From: Euborellia annulipes
Lineage: Eukaryota > Arthropoda > Insecta > Dermaptera > Anisolabididae
Length of the DNA: 64,000 nt
Direction of reading: 5' to 3'
NCBI GenBank assembly: GCA_023213315.1
Contig: JAKCPI010004386.1
Coordinates: 107,838 to 171,837 of the forward strand
The notes beneath the pieces were generated by a model. The model was not told where the DNA came from and made no database searches. It saw nothing but the letters and a program-made list of their open reading frames with translations. Position numbers and translations under genes: made by a program. This document shows, one piece after another, positions 22,545 to 33,802 of this stretch. The first letter of the stretch is position 1, and every line of letters begins with the position of its first letter.

Positions 22545-22595
22545 ACGGATGAAGATGAGACATCAAATATATCCCGAAACGCTTCCAGAATCGAG
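22545..22595 (+). ncRNA. Degenerate hammerhead-like motif
   Basis: GATGAAGATGAGAC is followed by CCCGAAACGC. The CUGANGA core and stem II are damaged. Confidence 0.25.
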
Positions 22596-22689
22596 AAACA
22601 TAAAGGCTGAACCTGTTCTCTATTAGAATCAATTATATTTAAAATAGCCTACCCTTTTTATTTTCATATTACGATGCAAAATTTATTTT

Positions 22690-22775
22690 TAATCTGGACA
22701 GCCCTTGGTCATATCCCGAGTCGCCGCCCGCCAGGGCCTAGCGCGGTAGGGATGACCAAGAGCTGAGAAAGTATA
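22690..22775 (+). repeat. GC-rich Helitron-like 3' fragment
   Basis: The sequence CAGCCCTTGGTCATATCCC...CGCCCGCCAGGG...GCGCGGTAGGG matches, inverted, the 3' terminal region of the Helitron at 38274-39456 (near 38290-38365). The terminal hairpin and CTAG end are missing. Confidence 0.5.
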
Positions 22776-22778
22776 TTT

Positions 22779-23042
22779 GGACGAAATTATGCATAGAGGA
22801 ACCTTGCCCGATTATGATCGAAATTGAGATAAGACCGCCATCTTGTAGGGAAAAAGAAAATCCACCTCTTTATTTAAATCACTATATGTTGTGTGCTGTG
22901 CGACAGTCACATCAGATTTTTTTTTGTATAAACAAGGAAAAAAGTCATTGCCATTGGGTTTGTTTACAATTGTGCAAATGAAATGGCCTTTATCTCAGAT
23001 TTAGGTTAATGGCGCTTGGTTCCTTCATGCATAACATCGTCC
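22779..23042. mobile_element. TIR MITE related to MITE-2
   Basis: The ends GGACGAAATTATGCATAGAG and TTCATGCATAACATCGTCC are inverted relatives. An HP1 hairpin remnant (TGTGTGCTGTGCGACAGTCA, about 22890-22924) lies inside. Confidence 0.55.
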
Positions 23043-23049
23043 GGAAAAT

Positions 23050-25000
23050 ATCGGAAGTATAATATAATAGATTTGTCAAATTATAATTCTTCACATAACT
23101 ATAACTTATATATATCCAAGCGGAGTGTCCGTCCGGCCGTCTGTTTGACCAATTTCCCATTTGAATTTCGGAATGCAATTATGTGCCGTAATATAGCGAA
23201 TTCAGAAAAAATACTCGGCTCAAAAATGTCTTGTAAAAGAATCAGCTTACAAAAATCTTTTTGAATTAGTTGAGAAATTTGGACAAACAGATCAAAAGTT
23301 GAAATTTGTAGGCCTAATAATTTAACAATCAAGTTAGAAACAAATTATTAATTAATAATTGCAACAATATGTCTTTTAATAATTAGAAGAAATAATAATA
23401 ATAATAATTAGGAAAATAATTTAATTCTTTTGTTAGATTTAAATGAATTGTTAAAATTACTCAAGCAAAGATTTCCAGGAAATTTCACACGTCACTTACT
23501 TATTTGAGTTGACCAGGACGCAATCCGCCGCTGCATGAAATCTTCCAATATAATCAGTAAAATTTATTAAGGTTAGAAGATTTTTAAAACATTATCTTAA
23601 TAATTTTCTAGCTTTCAATTCGCCCCAAATTCAATTTCATTCATCAATTTTTTACACCCTTTTAGGTCTCCGCTATGAATCTCTCGCTTTGGCCGATTTG
23701 GCGATTATATTGAAAATATTTTTTACATATTTATATTCTAATTGTACGAAGAGATAATTGAATTTGGTATTTGAGAATTTTAGAGTTGAAAAAAAAAAAC
23801 AAATCTCATTTCTAAAATAGTTGGAAATTTTATACTAACCTTACCGATATTTATCCGCATTTAATATCCGCATTCACAAATTTGTAGAGAATATTTCAAA
23901 TAAAACCAAAAACTTTTATTCATACTAATAAATTCGATTATTAATAACAATACACTCAAGTCAGGAACAAATTATCATTTAACAATCGCAACAATTTAAT
24001 TTTATTAATAATTAGAAAAAAAATAATTTTTTTCTTCTGTAATTATTAATAAATTTATTATTAAGAAATTTAAATAAAATTTTTTTTAAAATTATTAATA
24101 ATATAACAATCAAGTTAGAAACAAATTATTAATCAACAATCGCTACAATTTAATTTTATTAAAAAATTTGTTTTTTCTAATTATTAATAAATTTATTATT
24201 AAGAAATTTAAATAATTAAAAAAAAAAAAAAAAAAAACTATTTATTATTCCAAAGGTCAGAGGCTATCTACATAACATTATATAAACAACATTTTTACAA
24301 ATAAACATATATATTTTAAAGTGTTAGTTTATTAATATAATTAAATTAATTAATAATTACTAGTAAATATATATAACAGAGGAATGTCCGTCTATTTGTC
24401 CCGCTCGGTCTGATCGACTTCCCTTTGGAATTTTGAAATTAATTTTTGCATTGTTATAAAGAGTACAAGAATTACTCTTGTAATATACTTCATAGGAGAA
24501 AACCCTATTTAAAATTCATTAAAAATAAAAAAAAATGCAAATTAAATCACACAATTATTTTTCTATAATTAATCATATTTAACATATACCATCCTCCCTA
24601 TCTTATCGGCAAAAACTTGCGAACCCCTGAAGAGCCTTAAATACAAAAAGGAATGTATATAAAAAATAAAATAATCATTTAAATATGGCTGCCCAAGGAT
24701 TATTATTATTTAAAATAATAAAAGTGTTTTTATAGGCAACATACGCGCACATATCTTACAATGTTATTATACCTTTAAAGAGATTTTTTTTTTTTTATTA
24801 TTATCTTTCAAGGATAATTATTAAAAATAGGTGTCAGGAATGGCAATTTCTTTGAATGCGACATTACGGTAGTAATAGAAAACCACTTAAAGGTTATTTC
24901 TTCTTTTACTTGGAGTTAATGGAATTTTTTTTTTCTTTTAACTTCAAAGTATTTTTGAATAAATATTAGACTATATTTAATATCGGAGGACGGGCAATCT
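23050..25000. other. AT-rich stretch, repeat debris only
   Basis: Helitron 5'-like pieces lie at about 23118-23290 and 24380-24500 (GTCCGTC, ACTTCCCTTTGGAATTTTG). A directly repeated AT block (AAGTTAGAAACAAATTATTA) occurs near 23325 and 24110 with a diverged copy near 23960. No gene was found. Confidence 0.4.
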
Positions 25001-25007
25001 GCAAAAA

Positions 25008-25052
25008 TGTTTAACAGTTTCGGTTACATACTGAACCATCATCAGGCCTAAT
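25008..25052 (-). ncRNA. Hammerhead-ribozyme-like motif
   Basis: On the minus strand: CUGAUGA, a GGUU/AACC stem II with a 9-nt loop, GAAA, then CUGUUA. The core bases are all present. Stem I is not well conserved and the cleavage triplet would be GUU rather than GUC. Confidence 0.45.
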
Positions 25053-25974
25053 CGGTCATACTGTATATGATTTAAAATTAAAATATTTGAAAATAAATTT
25101 GTATTGATATTAGGTGATTTTAATTAAAAATAAATTTTTAAGGAAATAGGAATAAGATATTAATAAAAAACGTACTAAATTGCGGGTAAGTTAATAATAT
25201 TTAGGTCCGTTTGCTAGTTAGTGAAGTCTGTTAAATGGCTTTTTTGTAGTGCAGAAACCCTTTTCATTTTTATTCTTATAGTAAAATATACGACATCTCA
25301 TCATTTTATTGAAAAAAAAAAGAACTAGGGTATATGTTGAATTTTTAGCCAAGGTCTCTGTTAAATTAGCCCAAGTCCAAAGGAGTGATGTTAGAAACAC
25401 AAGCCTGGCACCAGCATCTTAACTTCACGAATATAAATGACAGAAGCAATATGCAATCTACCGCTTTTTTTTGTTATTATTCATTTTATATCAGTCAGAA
25501 TTATATTTCTATGATATACAGCAAGGTGTTGAAGATGATTAGTTGAATATTTTATAATATCCAAATTGTTAGTATATTCGAGTTCTTATTCTTGCATGTT
25601 TTTTTTTTTAACTTAAATATTCTCTCCGTCCCCGTTGAATATATTTTTACTGATTATTGGTACTGATTTTGTGTTAATATTTTTAGGATAATATGGTATC
25701 AATCATTAATATTAGCTTTACAAGTTCTCCTTCCTTAAATTAGTTTCAAAATGTTGCTTCGAAAAATGTGTTCCAAAATAAATGAAAAGAGAAAAAACAA
25801 TACAAAATTAGAATCAGAAAATTACAGGTTGATATTATTATTATTATTATTTTTCCTATCGGGATTTATTTACCCGAAGTGTTTCCGTGCACGAAGACAC
25901 TTATCTCCAACCCCAACCGGCCTCTGGCCGTAGCATTCAACCGGCACCCTGTAAAGTTACTGTAAGTTATTTGA

Positions 25975-26145
25975 GAAGGCTTGCGGCTAATCGGATAAGC
26001 TGCGAATTACTAATCTAGAGTTGCTATACGACTCAAGTTCAAATCTCACTTGTCGTGAAATTTTTTTTAAACATTGCCAATGTCTGTCTCTCTGTATTAG
26101 GAGTTAATTAAATTCTTGAAAAAACTTGAAAAATTAAAAAAAAAA
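25975..26145 (+). mobile_element. tRNA-related SINE (third family), single copy
   Basis: GGCTTGCGGCTAATCGGATA resembles a tRNA A-box arm, and CAAGTTCAAATCTC about 50 nt later resembles a B box; a long variable-arm-like spacer separates them. The tail ends in poly-A (26127-26141). It could instead be a decayed tRNA gene; no other copy was seen here. Confidence 0.4.
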
Positions 26146-26159
26146 AAAAAATTATTTTC

Positions 26160-26315
26160 TTAGGATCAGGAAGATCCCATCTTCAGGATCTTCTATCTAA
26201 GCAACAATAACAGTTTATCGTCCTGAAGATGGGATCGACGTGATCCCAAAACATCGACGATAATCAAATAGTTTTTTTATCACTTGCTGGCTGCCATACA
26301 TCTTCCTGATCCTAA
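26160..26315 (+). mobile_element. 156-bp TIR element carrying a hammerhead-like motif
   Basis: Perfect 16-bp inverted ends TTAGGATCAGGAAGAT and ATCTTCCTGATCCTAA enclose a hammerhead-like unit at 26214-26263. Stem I pairs TTATCGTC with GACGATAA, the core is CTGAAGA, and stem II is GGGATC/GATCCC. The expected GAAA reads AAAA, so one invariant base is lost. A partial mirror of the core (GATCCCATCTTCAGGATC) lies at 26173-26190. Confidence 0.6.
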
Positions 26316-27349
26316 TAATTGCCACTCAGCCATCGAAATTCTTCTATTTAAAATTATTCCCTGTCTCAAACTCCTCCTCCTGTGTTTGTTTCTAGCTAGT
26401 GAACTAATCCTTATTTCTGCTTCCACCTGGCTCCTTTTATCCTCTTCTATGCTAGGGAGGATATCCTAGTTTGAGGAGGGACTCCGTCAGCACCGACTCC
26501 TTGAATGCATCACTGAGAGGGACATCTTCTTTACGTCCCTTCCACAGGACGGGATGTCACAGCAACTCCCTCTCCTCGTAGAGTTGCCTGGGGGCTATTG
26601 TGGTGAGATCCAATCCAGTGCCTGTTTGAGGATGTTTTTACAAAGTACAGTAAAGTTAATTTGATTTAAATATTTAATATTTTAAGAAATATAGCAACTA
26701 ATTTGAAACGGAGTTAAAAAAAATGTCGATTTTTAGAATTATAATAGAAATATTTATTTATTTATTCAAGAAAAGTATTTATTATTTCTCAATCAAAAAA
26801 TAATTAATAAATGAAGTAATAGAGGGATTTTCTTTCATTTTTTTTTTTGTTGAACAGGTATACAAACAAACATTAAAGGCGCCGCGGCGGCGTTTGTCGT
26901 CAAAAAAATGAATGAAATCAAATCGCCTTTTTTTTGTTGATATTTCATTAATAAAAAAAAAAAAAAAAAAAATTCTTTTGAAAAGGTAAAGAAGCAAATA
27001 ATCGTAGAGTAATTAAGAGGATTTTAACTTAAAAGATTTCCAAAAAATTGTGCGCTTTGTGGTGGTGACTACAACACTTTATGGGTAATTAAAAAAAAAT
27101 AAAAACTTGGTATAATGAGCTAATTTTTATTATTGTAAAAAAAAAAAAACTTTTTCATGGTCAGATGATCAAACTGTTGGTTTTTGTAAAGTAACGTTAA
27201 ATAAGGGGGTGACGTTTCGGTCGTTTCGCCTTTTGGAAGATTTGGAAATGACCAAGTTGATATAGGCTATTAATATTTGAATAAATTGATAATGAAAAAA
27301 AAAACACTCATTTTAAAAAAATTTTGGAGAAACTGCTCAAGGAATAAAT

Positions 27350-27600
27350 GGACCCTGTTATGCATTAGTGTGTCAAGCGCCAAAAAAAATTACAAATTGA
27401 GTTAAGCACTGAATATTGTTTCAAATGCTATAATTAATAGTATTTTTTATGAAATATGTCCTAAAAAAATTTATATTTAATGTTACTTGCACAATTGACA
27501 AAAAAAATTATATATAATCCAATGAAAGCAAAAAACTTTAATGTTAATTTTCTCAAATCTCGGTAGATGGCGCTTGACACACTAATGCGTAACAGGATCC
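27350..27600. mobile_element. MITE-2, complete copy
   Basis: The ends GGACCCTGTTATGCATTAGT and ACTAATGCGTAACAGGATCC are inverted repeats. The interior matches 14419-14663 in reverse orientation. Confidence 0.75.
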
Positions 27601-27872
27601 AAATATCTATAGAAATTACTTGGATTTGAGATTAATATTTTAAATAAATATTATTCCTTGGACTTTTTCACCAAAAAATTGAAGAATGCGTCAAAAATCA
27701 ACAATGGTGACGACATAAAAAGAAATCAGTGAAGTAAAAAAAAATAGAGACAAATATATGAACATCTTTTACATTTAAACCCACACCGGGGAAAGAAAAT
27801 ATTAATGTGGGGTGGGGGGGGGGGGGGGGGCTATTAATGTTTATTAGACCTGAAGATAACCGTCATATGTTA

Positions 27873-28281
27873 AATAAAAATATTTATTTAATGTAAACAA
27901 ATTCTCAAGCAGGCACTGGATTGGAATATTGGATCCCACCACAATAGCCCCCAGACAATTCTACGAGGAGAGGGAGTTGCTGTGACATCCCGTCCTGTGG
28001 AAGGGACGTAAAGAAGGTTCCCTCTCAGTGATGCATTCCTCGAAAGGAGTCGGTGCTGAGGGAGTTCCTCCTCAAACTAGGACATCCTCCCTAGCTTAGA
28101 AGAGGTTGGATAAAAGGAACCAGTAATAAGGATTAGTTCACTAGCTAGATACAAAAGCAGGAGGAGGAGTTAGAGATAGGAAATAATGTTCTTCACAGGG
28201 TGCCGGTTGGGTTTGAGGTGTGTGCAAGGAAGAAAAAAAAAACGGGGATCCTAATAGGAATTTATAATAATAATAATAATA
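27873..28281 (+). mobile_element. SINE-1, head-truncated copy
   Basis: The copy starts in the AT-rich linker (AAATAAAAATATTTATTTAA) and runs through the whole body to GGGGATCCTAATAGGAATTT and an (AAT)n tail. Confidence 0.8.
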
Positions 28282-29095
28282 TGTTTGTACAATTTATAAT
28301 ATTCCATCCGACAATCACAAAAATACAAAATAAAATTTTAAGGCTTCAAAATTCTCGATTAATAATGAGTTGTAACTTTATAGACTACGATTTCTCATTA
28401 AGAATTTACATTTAATTCTTATTTAGAATATTGCTGAAGAGCCCCAGAAGATTTCAATGGCAAAATGAGAATATAGGCCTACATTTTAAAGAACATCTAA
28501 AAAATAATTGATTTATGAATTTTAATCAAAATCGTTGGTGTGAATTTTAAGAAAATTGAAAACAAAACTGAAAAAGTATATCAGTAAAATACTAGTACTC
28601 TTTGGGCGATTTTATTTAAATATTTTTTCTGATATTTTATTTAACAAGTGATGTTATTGTAAAGGAACGCCTTAAAATTAGGCAACCGTTATACATTTTT
28701 TAAAATCTCTTATATTTCATAAATGATAACTGGTTGCGTGAGTTCTGAGGACTTATTTATGATGACCAGTGGTCACATATAATTAGCAAGAATAGAATTA
28801 ATAGAGTGAGTTTAAATTCTCATCTCAACTTGGCTATCCAATTAAATGACAAATTAAATTTAAATATATATCTAATTAATTATAGAATAATAATTGTGGG
28901 ATCTAATTAAATAAATGTTCAATTGATCTACCTATTATTATTAATATTTATGTAAATTATATTATTACATTTCAACTCATCAACTCGGAAACTACTGAAC
29001 GAATTTTTATGGGACTTTTTTTTCAATTATTATTAAATGACAAATTAAATTTTTTTCTTTTTACATCTTGAATTCTAATATATTGGCGGAAACTA
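28282..29095. other. AT-rich DNA with HP1 body remnant
   Basis: HP1 body phrases lie at about 28440-28620 (AAAATGAGAATATAGGCC, ATCAGTAAAATACTAGTAC). The AATTAATTATAGAATAATAATTG module is at about 28872. No gene is seen. Confidence 0.4.
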
Positions 29096-29710
29096 AATAT
29101 GTGACATGCTTAGAACACAACTTCCAATCATTGAATCTACCGCCCAGTCACACCAGATTTTTTTAGTGCTGTGTTTAAAGTTTCCCAAATCTGCTATCTT
29201 TTTGATTCCTAAATGAATATTAAGAACAAGATGGATGGCCTGTGAAACAGGTGCCATTTATATTATGATTGAACGTAGGGCCTTCTATTAAAATTTAAAC
29301 CGACACTTCATAATAAGAATGACGTCATTAGTCTTTAGGGAATTTTATTTTTTTTTATGTTAATGTTAATCTAATCTTTAAATTGTATCTTATAATAATG
29401 TGTGTCATTTAACTTAGAGCTTAGACTGGTGTAATCTAAAAATTGTTAATGTTTACGATGATAATTATAATTAATTTGTTGTAACTGCTATAGGGTGTCA
29501 CAAAATAATTAGCTCCCACAATTTTGATGGGCTCTCTGTCTACCTACTACAACCAGTGGGTAATTCAATCGTTTTAAAATAATTCAATTTATATTTAAAT
29601 AGATTATTTTTGCAAATTTTAAGAGTAAAAAAATTTAATTTCTTTGAATATTATTAATGATGAAAAGTTCAAGCAAATTTATAAAAGAAATTGCTCGTAT
29701 TAACAAATTA

Positions 29711-29745
29711 TGTCGACGTTTCGGCCTTCTTCAGGACCTTAAAAA
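29711..29745 (-). ncRNA. Hammerhead-like motif lacking stem II
   Basis: On the minus strand GTCCTGAAGAAGGCC runs directly into GAAACGTCGAC. Stem II and its loop are deleted, so it is a fossil. Confidence 0.35.
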
Positions 29746-29805
29746 TACAATAATGGCCTATAAAATTTAAAAATATCACATCTTTAAAATTCACTAAACA
29801 TTTAA

Positions 29806-29890
29806 ATAAAAATCTGGTTGCACAGCACACAACTTTCTCTTACTTTTGGTAATTGAAAGCCGTGTTTAGTGCTTGTCTCGCCAGATATTT
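29806..29890. repeat. HP1 hairpin
   Basis: AAAAATCTGGTTGCACAGCA pairs with a degraded TGCTTGTCTCGCCAGAT. The CTTTCTCTTAC/GGTAATTGAAAG arms are conserved. A second, more decayed copy lies at 29096-29164. Confidence 0.6.
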
Positions 29891-30070
29891 GAGTCGACAT
29901 ATATTTAGTTTCAACCGATATGTAAAATTAAAGATTTTTGTTTTAACCCTTTTCGGCTACATAGGCCATTTAGGGGATATTTCATTATGCTTGAAAAAAA
30001 CTCTGGTTATGGTTATTTATCAAAGTTTTAATCTCCCAATTGGACATTTTATAAACAATAGAGAATCTTT

Positions 30071-30207
30071 ATATATAATTCGCTAATTTCCGTCTGTCTG
30101 TCTGTCACGCTCTATTTAAGCAACTTCCCATTGGAATTTTGAAGTGAAATTTTATATGCATAAAGAGAAATTTAATCCCGAAATTCCTATAACTTTTTGA
30201 GTTATCA
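30071..30207 (+). mobile_element. Helitron-like 5' fragment
   Basis: TCTTTATATATAATTCGC is followed by the CTGTCTGTCTGTCACGCTC module. The copy is cut at 30207, where a SINE-1 begins. Confidence 0.5.
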
Positions 30208-30560
30208 ATTCTTAGAACTAATCCTTATTTCTGGTTCTTTTTATCCAACCTCTTCTATGCTAGGGAGGCTGTCCAGGTTTGAGGAGGAACTCCCTCAGCA
30301 CCGACTCCTTTCGAGGAATGCATCACTGAGAGGGAACCTTCTTTACGTCCCTTCCACAGGACAGGATGTCACAGCAACTCCCTCTCCCCGTAGATTTGCC
30401 TATTGTGGTGAAATCCTAAATTCCAATCCAGTGCCTGCTTGAGGATTTGTTTACATTAAATGAATATTTTTATTTAATGAAAAAATCCCGCACGGCAAGG
30501 ATTTGAACAGGGATCTTCTTTGTAGAAGCCGACACCCTAGCTCACTACACCAGCGAGCCC
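30208..30560 (-). mobile_element. SINE-1, 3'-truncated copy with head
   Basis: Read on the minus strand, GGGGCTCGCTGGTGTAGTGA, the B box GTTCAAATCC and about 290 nt of body are present. The 3' part and tail are missing. Confidence 0.8.
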
Positions 30561-31189
30561 CAAAATGTATGAATTTGAATCGAAATTTACATGCAAATCC
30601 CCATATGGGGATTTAACATCAGCTCTATGGAAGGAAAGGGCGGAAAGTGAATTTGAAAAAATTGAAATACTACATCAGTAAAGTGTGCTTCAAACGATTT
30701 CCGCGAAAAATGAGAATATACATTTTAAAGAGCATTTAAAAAATAGTTGATTTATGAATTTTAAACAAAATCGTTGGAGCGAATTTTGAGAAAATCGAAA
30801 AAAAAAAAAAAAATTGAAAGAGTATTTTTTTTTCTTTTTAAAGAATTTAGAAATGAATATTTATTTATTTATTTATTGGCTTTGTTTCATTTAATGGTGA
30901 TTTATCCTTTTCTTTTCTTTTAATAGTTAATCTCTCGTTGTCTTTTTCTACTCTAATATTAAGTTATGAATACTAATTGGATACCATTTAGAGAAAGAGA
31001 GAATGTAATTATTTATCCTTTAAATGAGTCGACTTGAATTAATATACATACAACTTGATAAGTGTACAGTAAGCGTGTTATTTATAAGCGTGTGTTCAAA
31101 GACAGGAAATCGAACCTTTGAAATTTCAAAATTTAATTAAATCATTAATGAATTTCTCTCTTTTTTTTAAGGGAGTTCAGGAGCGACGT

Positions 31190-31810
31190 CTAAACGTACT
31201 TTAAAAAAAAAACTAGACTATACTGGTATAAGGAATTTTTCAATGCGGTTTTTTTTTTAAATGAATTAAATTCATAAGAGATTATTGGGACATCGAGCTA
31301 TAATTTGTTTAATGACTTATTAAAAAATTATCGTAATTAATTTTTTTGTTATCAAGCAAATACAAAAAAACAATCTGTCCCAATAATCTTTAATTTTTTT
31401 AAAATTTAAAAATAAATTTATTGTTATTATTAATCACATATTAATTAAGAAATTTTTAAAATAAGCTTAGATGCTTTATTTAAAAATCAACTGTCAAATT
31501 AGTTCAGCATTCTTGCAATAGATGGCAGGCTAGTCTAACAGCCAATCGCTTATTACCCTATATCTGGCCTATATTTATATATTTTTATGATTTATAAAAG
31601 ATACATAATATATAATAACATTTATAAAGTATTTATTGTTAAAAGATCAATGAAAATCAACCAAATGCATTAAATATTATTAGCTACCATTCTGACATCT
31701 CTTGGCAAATTTTTGAATTATTTGATTTTTGGGCATACTTTTTATGACACACAACGCCATCTTAGCGGGAAAAACATGCATAACACCTTCACTCTCGAGG
31801 CCCCTAAATA
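31190..31810 (+). repeat. 600-bp dispersed repeat, copy 1
   Basis: It is collinear and very similar to 55665-56235 and 58875-59460. Shared anchors are GAGATTATTGGGACATCGAG, its inverted partner TGTCCCAATAATCT about 120 nt later, GCAATAGATGGCAGGCTAGT, GCTACCATTCTGACATCTCT and TTATGACACACAACGCC near the end. No ORF is present. The terminal GTTATGCATG-like end (inverted) recalls MITE-2 ends. Confidence 0.75.
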
Positions 31811-32164
31811 TCCAAGTTTTTTAATTACTTTCACTACAAACCAATGAATAAATCGATTATTTATTTATTTATTTATTCATACCAGTTTTCCTAAAATAAA
31901 ACTTTCCTCTCTTTTTTTTTTATTTTTCATATCATCATTTTCTATATGGAATAACTTTGAAATAAAAAAAAGAACGTCTTATTTAAATCTAATAGAAAAT
32001 GCAAGGGGTCCCCTCCCCCCCTCCCGCCCTTCTCGCTTCTCTTTCACAAAACAAACGGGCCATTTTACAAAAAAAAAAAAAAAACTTTTACCCACTAAAT
32101 GGTGTATTATCAATGTCATTTAAACAAGGGGTGAATTTAACATGTAAATAAAAATATATTTATC

Positions 32165-32203
<39 letters not shown>

Positions 32204-32476
32204 AAAAATAGTTGAAAAAGTTAAATAGAGTTTTGAATAATAATAATAATAATAAATGTTATTATTAGAGTCATGAAGAGGGGATCTATAAATAATTTTC
32301 TTTTTTGTTAGCTTGAGGATATCTCCTAACAATCAATAAACAATGGTGTGGGGAGGGGGTCCGTATTATTTTATTTCTTTTTCGCCTAGTGAGGACAATT
32401 AGGGATTTTATTTAATTTTCAAAAACCGATGCATATGTCTCTAGTATCAGATATAAGTATCGGGTACGAACGAGTA

Positions 32477-32687
32477 CAGTGAGGGTCAATATTAAGTCCC
32501 ACCCATGCGTTTTCTACTTGTGATTATTTCATTGTTTTTATAAAAGAAAATGAAAATCTTTATTGGAAATTATCTAGGTTTGAATCATTAATGTTTCCAT
32601 TAAATTATATATAATATTTTTTTTAAAAACAATGAAATATTCACCAGTAGAAAAAGCATGGGTGGGACTTAATATTGACTCTCACTG
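32477..32687. mobile_element. Mariner/Tc1-type MITE with TA target site
   Basis: The long terminal inverted repeats (about 60 bp) begin CAGTGAGGGTCAATATTAAG and end ACTTAATATTGACTCTCACTG. TA flanks both ends (32475-32476 and 32688-32689). The 211-bp length with no ORF fits a Tc1/mariner-derived MITE. The right end has one extra base relative to the left. Confidence 0.75.
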
Positions 32688-32943
32688 TACCTGTAACAAC
32701 TAGTATGTGATACACCAAAATCGAGTACCGACCCATCCCAAATTTGTACCAAAAATAATTAAAATCGGACTTTGAATATACTGTGTTTGTCATTTTGAAA
32801 ATTTAATGCAGATTATCGACTAATTCCGACATTGAAACCGTTTAAAAGATATGAGCGAAAAAAATATCTTGAAATTTTTGATGAACATCGAAAAAATTGA
32901 GTTTTCCCTCTCTTAAAAAAAAGTGGTACAGTTTTTTTTTTTT

Positions 32944-33376
32944 TGGTAGTAGCCATCTAACGGCACCCTGTGAAGTTACATCATTTCCTGTCTCTAACCC
33001 CTCCTGTGTAACTAGTGAACTAATCCTTATTTCTGGTTCCATCCGGTTCCTTTTTATCCAACCTCTTCTATGCTAGTGAGGATGTCCTAGTTTGAGGAGG
33101 AACTCCCTCAGCACCGACTCCTTTCGGGGAATGCCTCACTGAGAGGGAACCTTCTGTGACAGGGGCGTAACCCTTCCACAGGCCGAGATGTCACAGCAAC
33201 TCCCTCTCCTCGTAGAGTTGCCTGTGGGCTATTGTGGTGAGATCCAATATTCCAATCCAGTGTCTGCTTGAGGATTTGTTAAATAAATATTTATATCTAA
33301 TGAAAAATTCCCTTATTCGCAGTATTTTAACAGGAATCTTCTTTGTAGAAGGCGATATCCTAGGCCACTTCACCAA
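32944..33376 (-). mobile_element. SINE-1 copy
   Basis: The body runs from the GGTGCCGTTAGATGGC region to a degraded head (AAGTGGCCTAGGATATCG on the minus strand). A short insertion reading TGACAGGGGCGTAAC sits at about 33156-33170. Confidence 0.75.
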
Positions 33377-33482
33377 TTTGAAGAAATTGTACATTAGAAA
33401 CATTTTTATAACAAAAAAAAAGAAGTGTGACGTTAATCACTTCAAAATCTTTTTTTTTTATCAATATATAGGCCCTATATTA

Positions 33483-33554
33483 GTGTGACTGATCACAAAG
33501 CAAAAACTTAATTGAAAGTTGTGTTCTTTGAGCTTGTTCCACCAGATTTTTTGT
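33483..33554. repeat. HP1 hairpin, degraded
   Basis: GTGTGACTGATCACAAAGCA is followed by GAAAGTTGTGTTCTTTGAGC and CCACCAGATTTTTTG. Confidence 0.55.
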
Positions 33555-33802
33555 TTAATTTATAATGTTTCAACTAGAGCCTACGGTTACCAATTTAAAT
33601 TTAAAAAAACAGTAAGTTATAGAGTAATAACTCTACTAGAAATATTTTTACAACCTCCGCCTCAAATAATATAATAGTAGCTACACACAATAAATTATGG
33701 AAATTAAAAAATAATTATCTATAATTATTTTTTTTTTTATTATTCTAAAATATTTAATTAAACTGCGCTGTGTCTCCCACCACCGCCTACTCCTCATACA
33801 TA

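Larger units (their letters stand above)
25838..26640 (-). mobile_element. SINE-1 split by two nested insertions
   Basis: The SINE-1 3' part (25838-25960) and body (26348-26640), both minus, flank about 390 bp. That insert contains a different tRNA-like SINE (25975-26145) and a hammerhead-bearing TIR element (26160-26315). The head is missing. Confidence 0.65.

Noticed and set aside
22990..23332. Frames of 62-82 codons on both strands
   Set aside because: They overlap a MITE end and a Helitron 5'-like fragment, with no codon bias or domain.
27205..27245. GACGTTTCGGTCGTTTCGCC as a hammerhead
   Set aside because: Two GAAACG halves are present on the minus strand, but no CUGANGA and no stem II, so it is not called beyond similarity.
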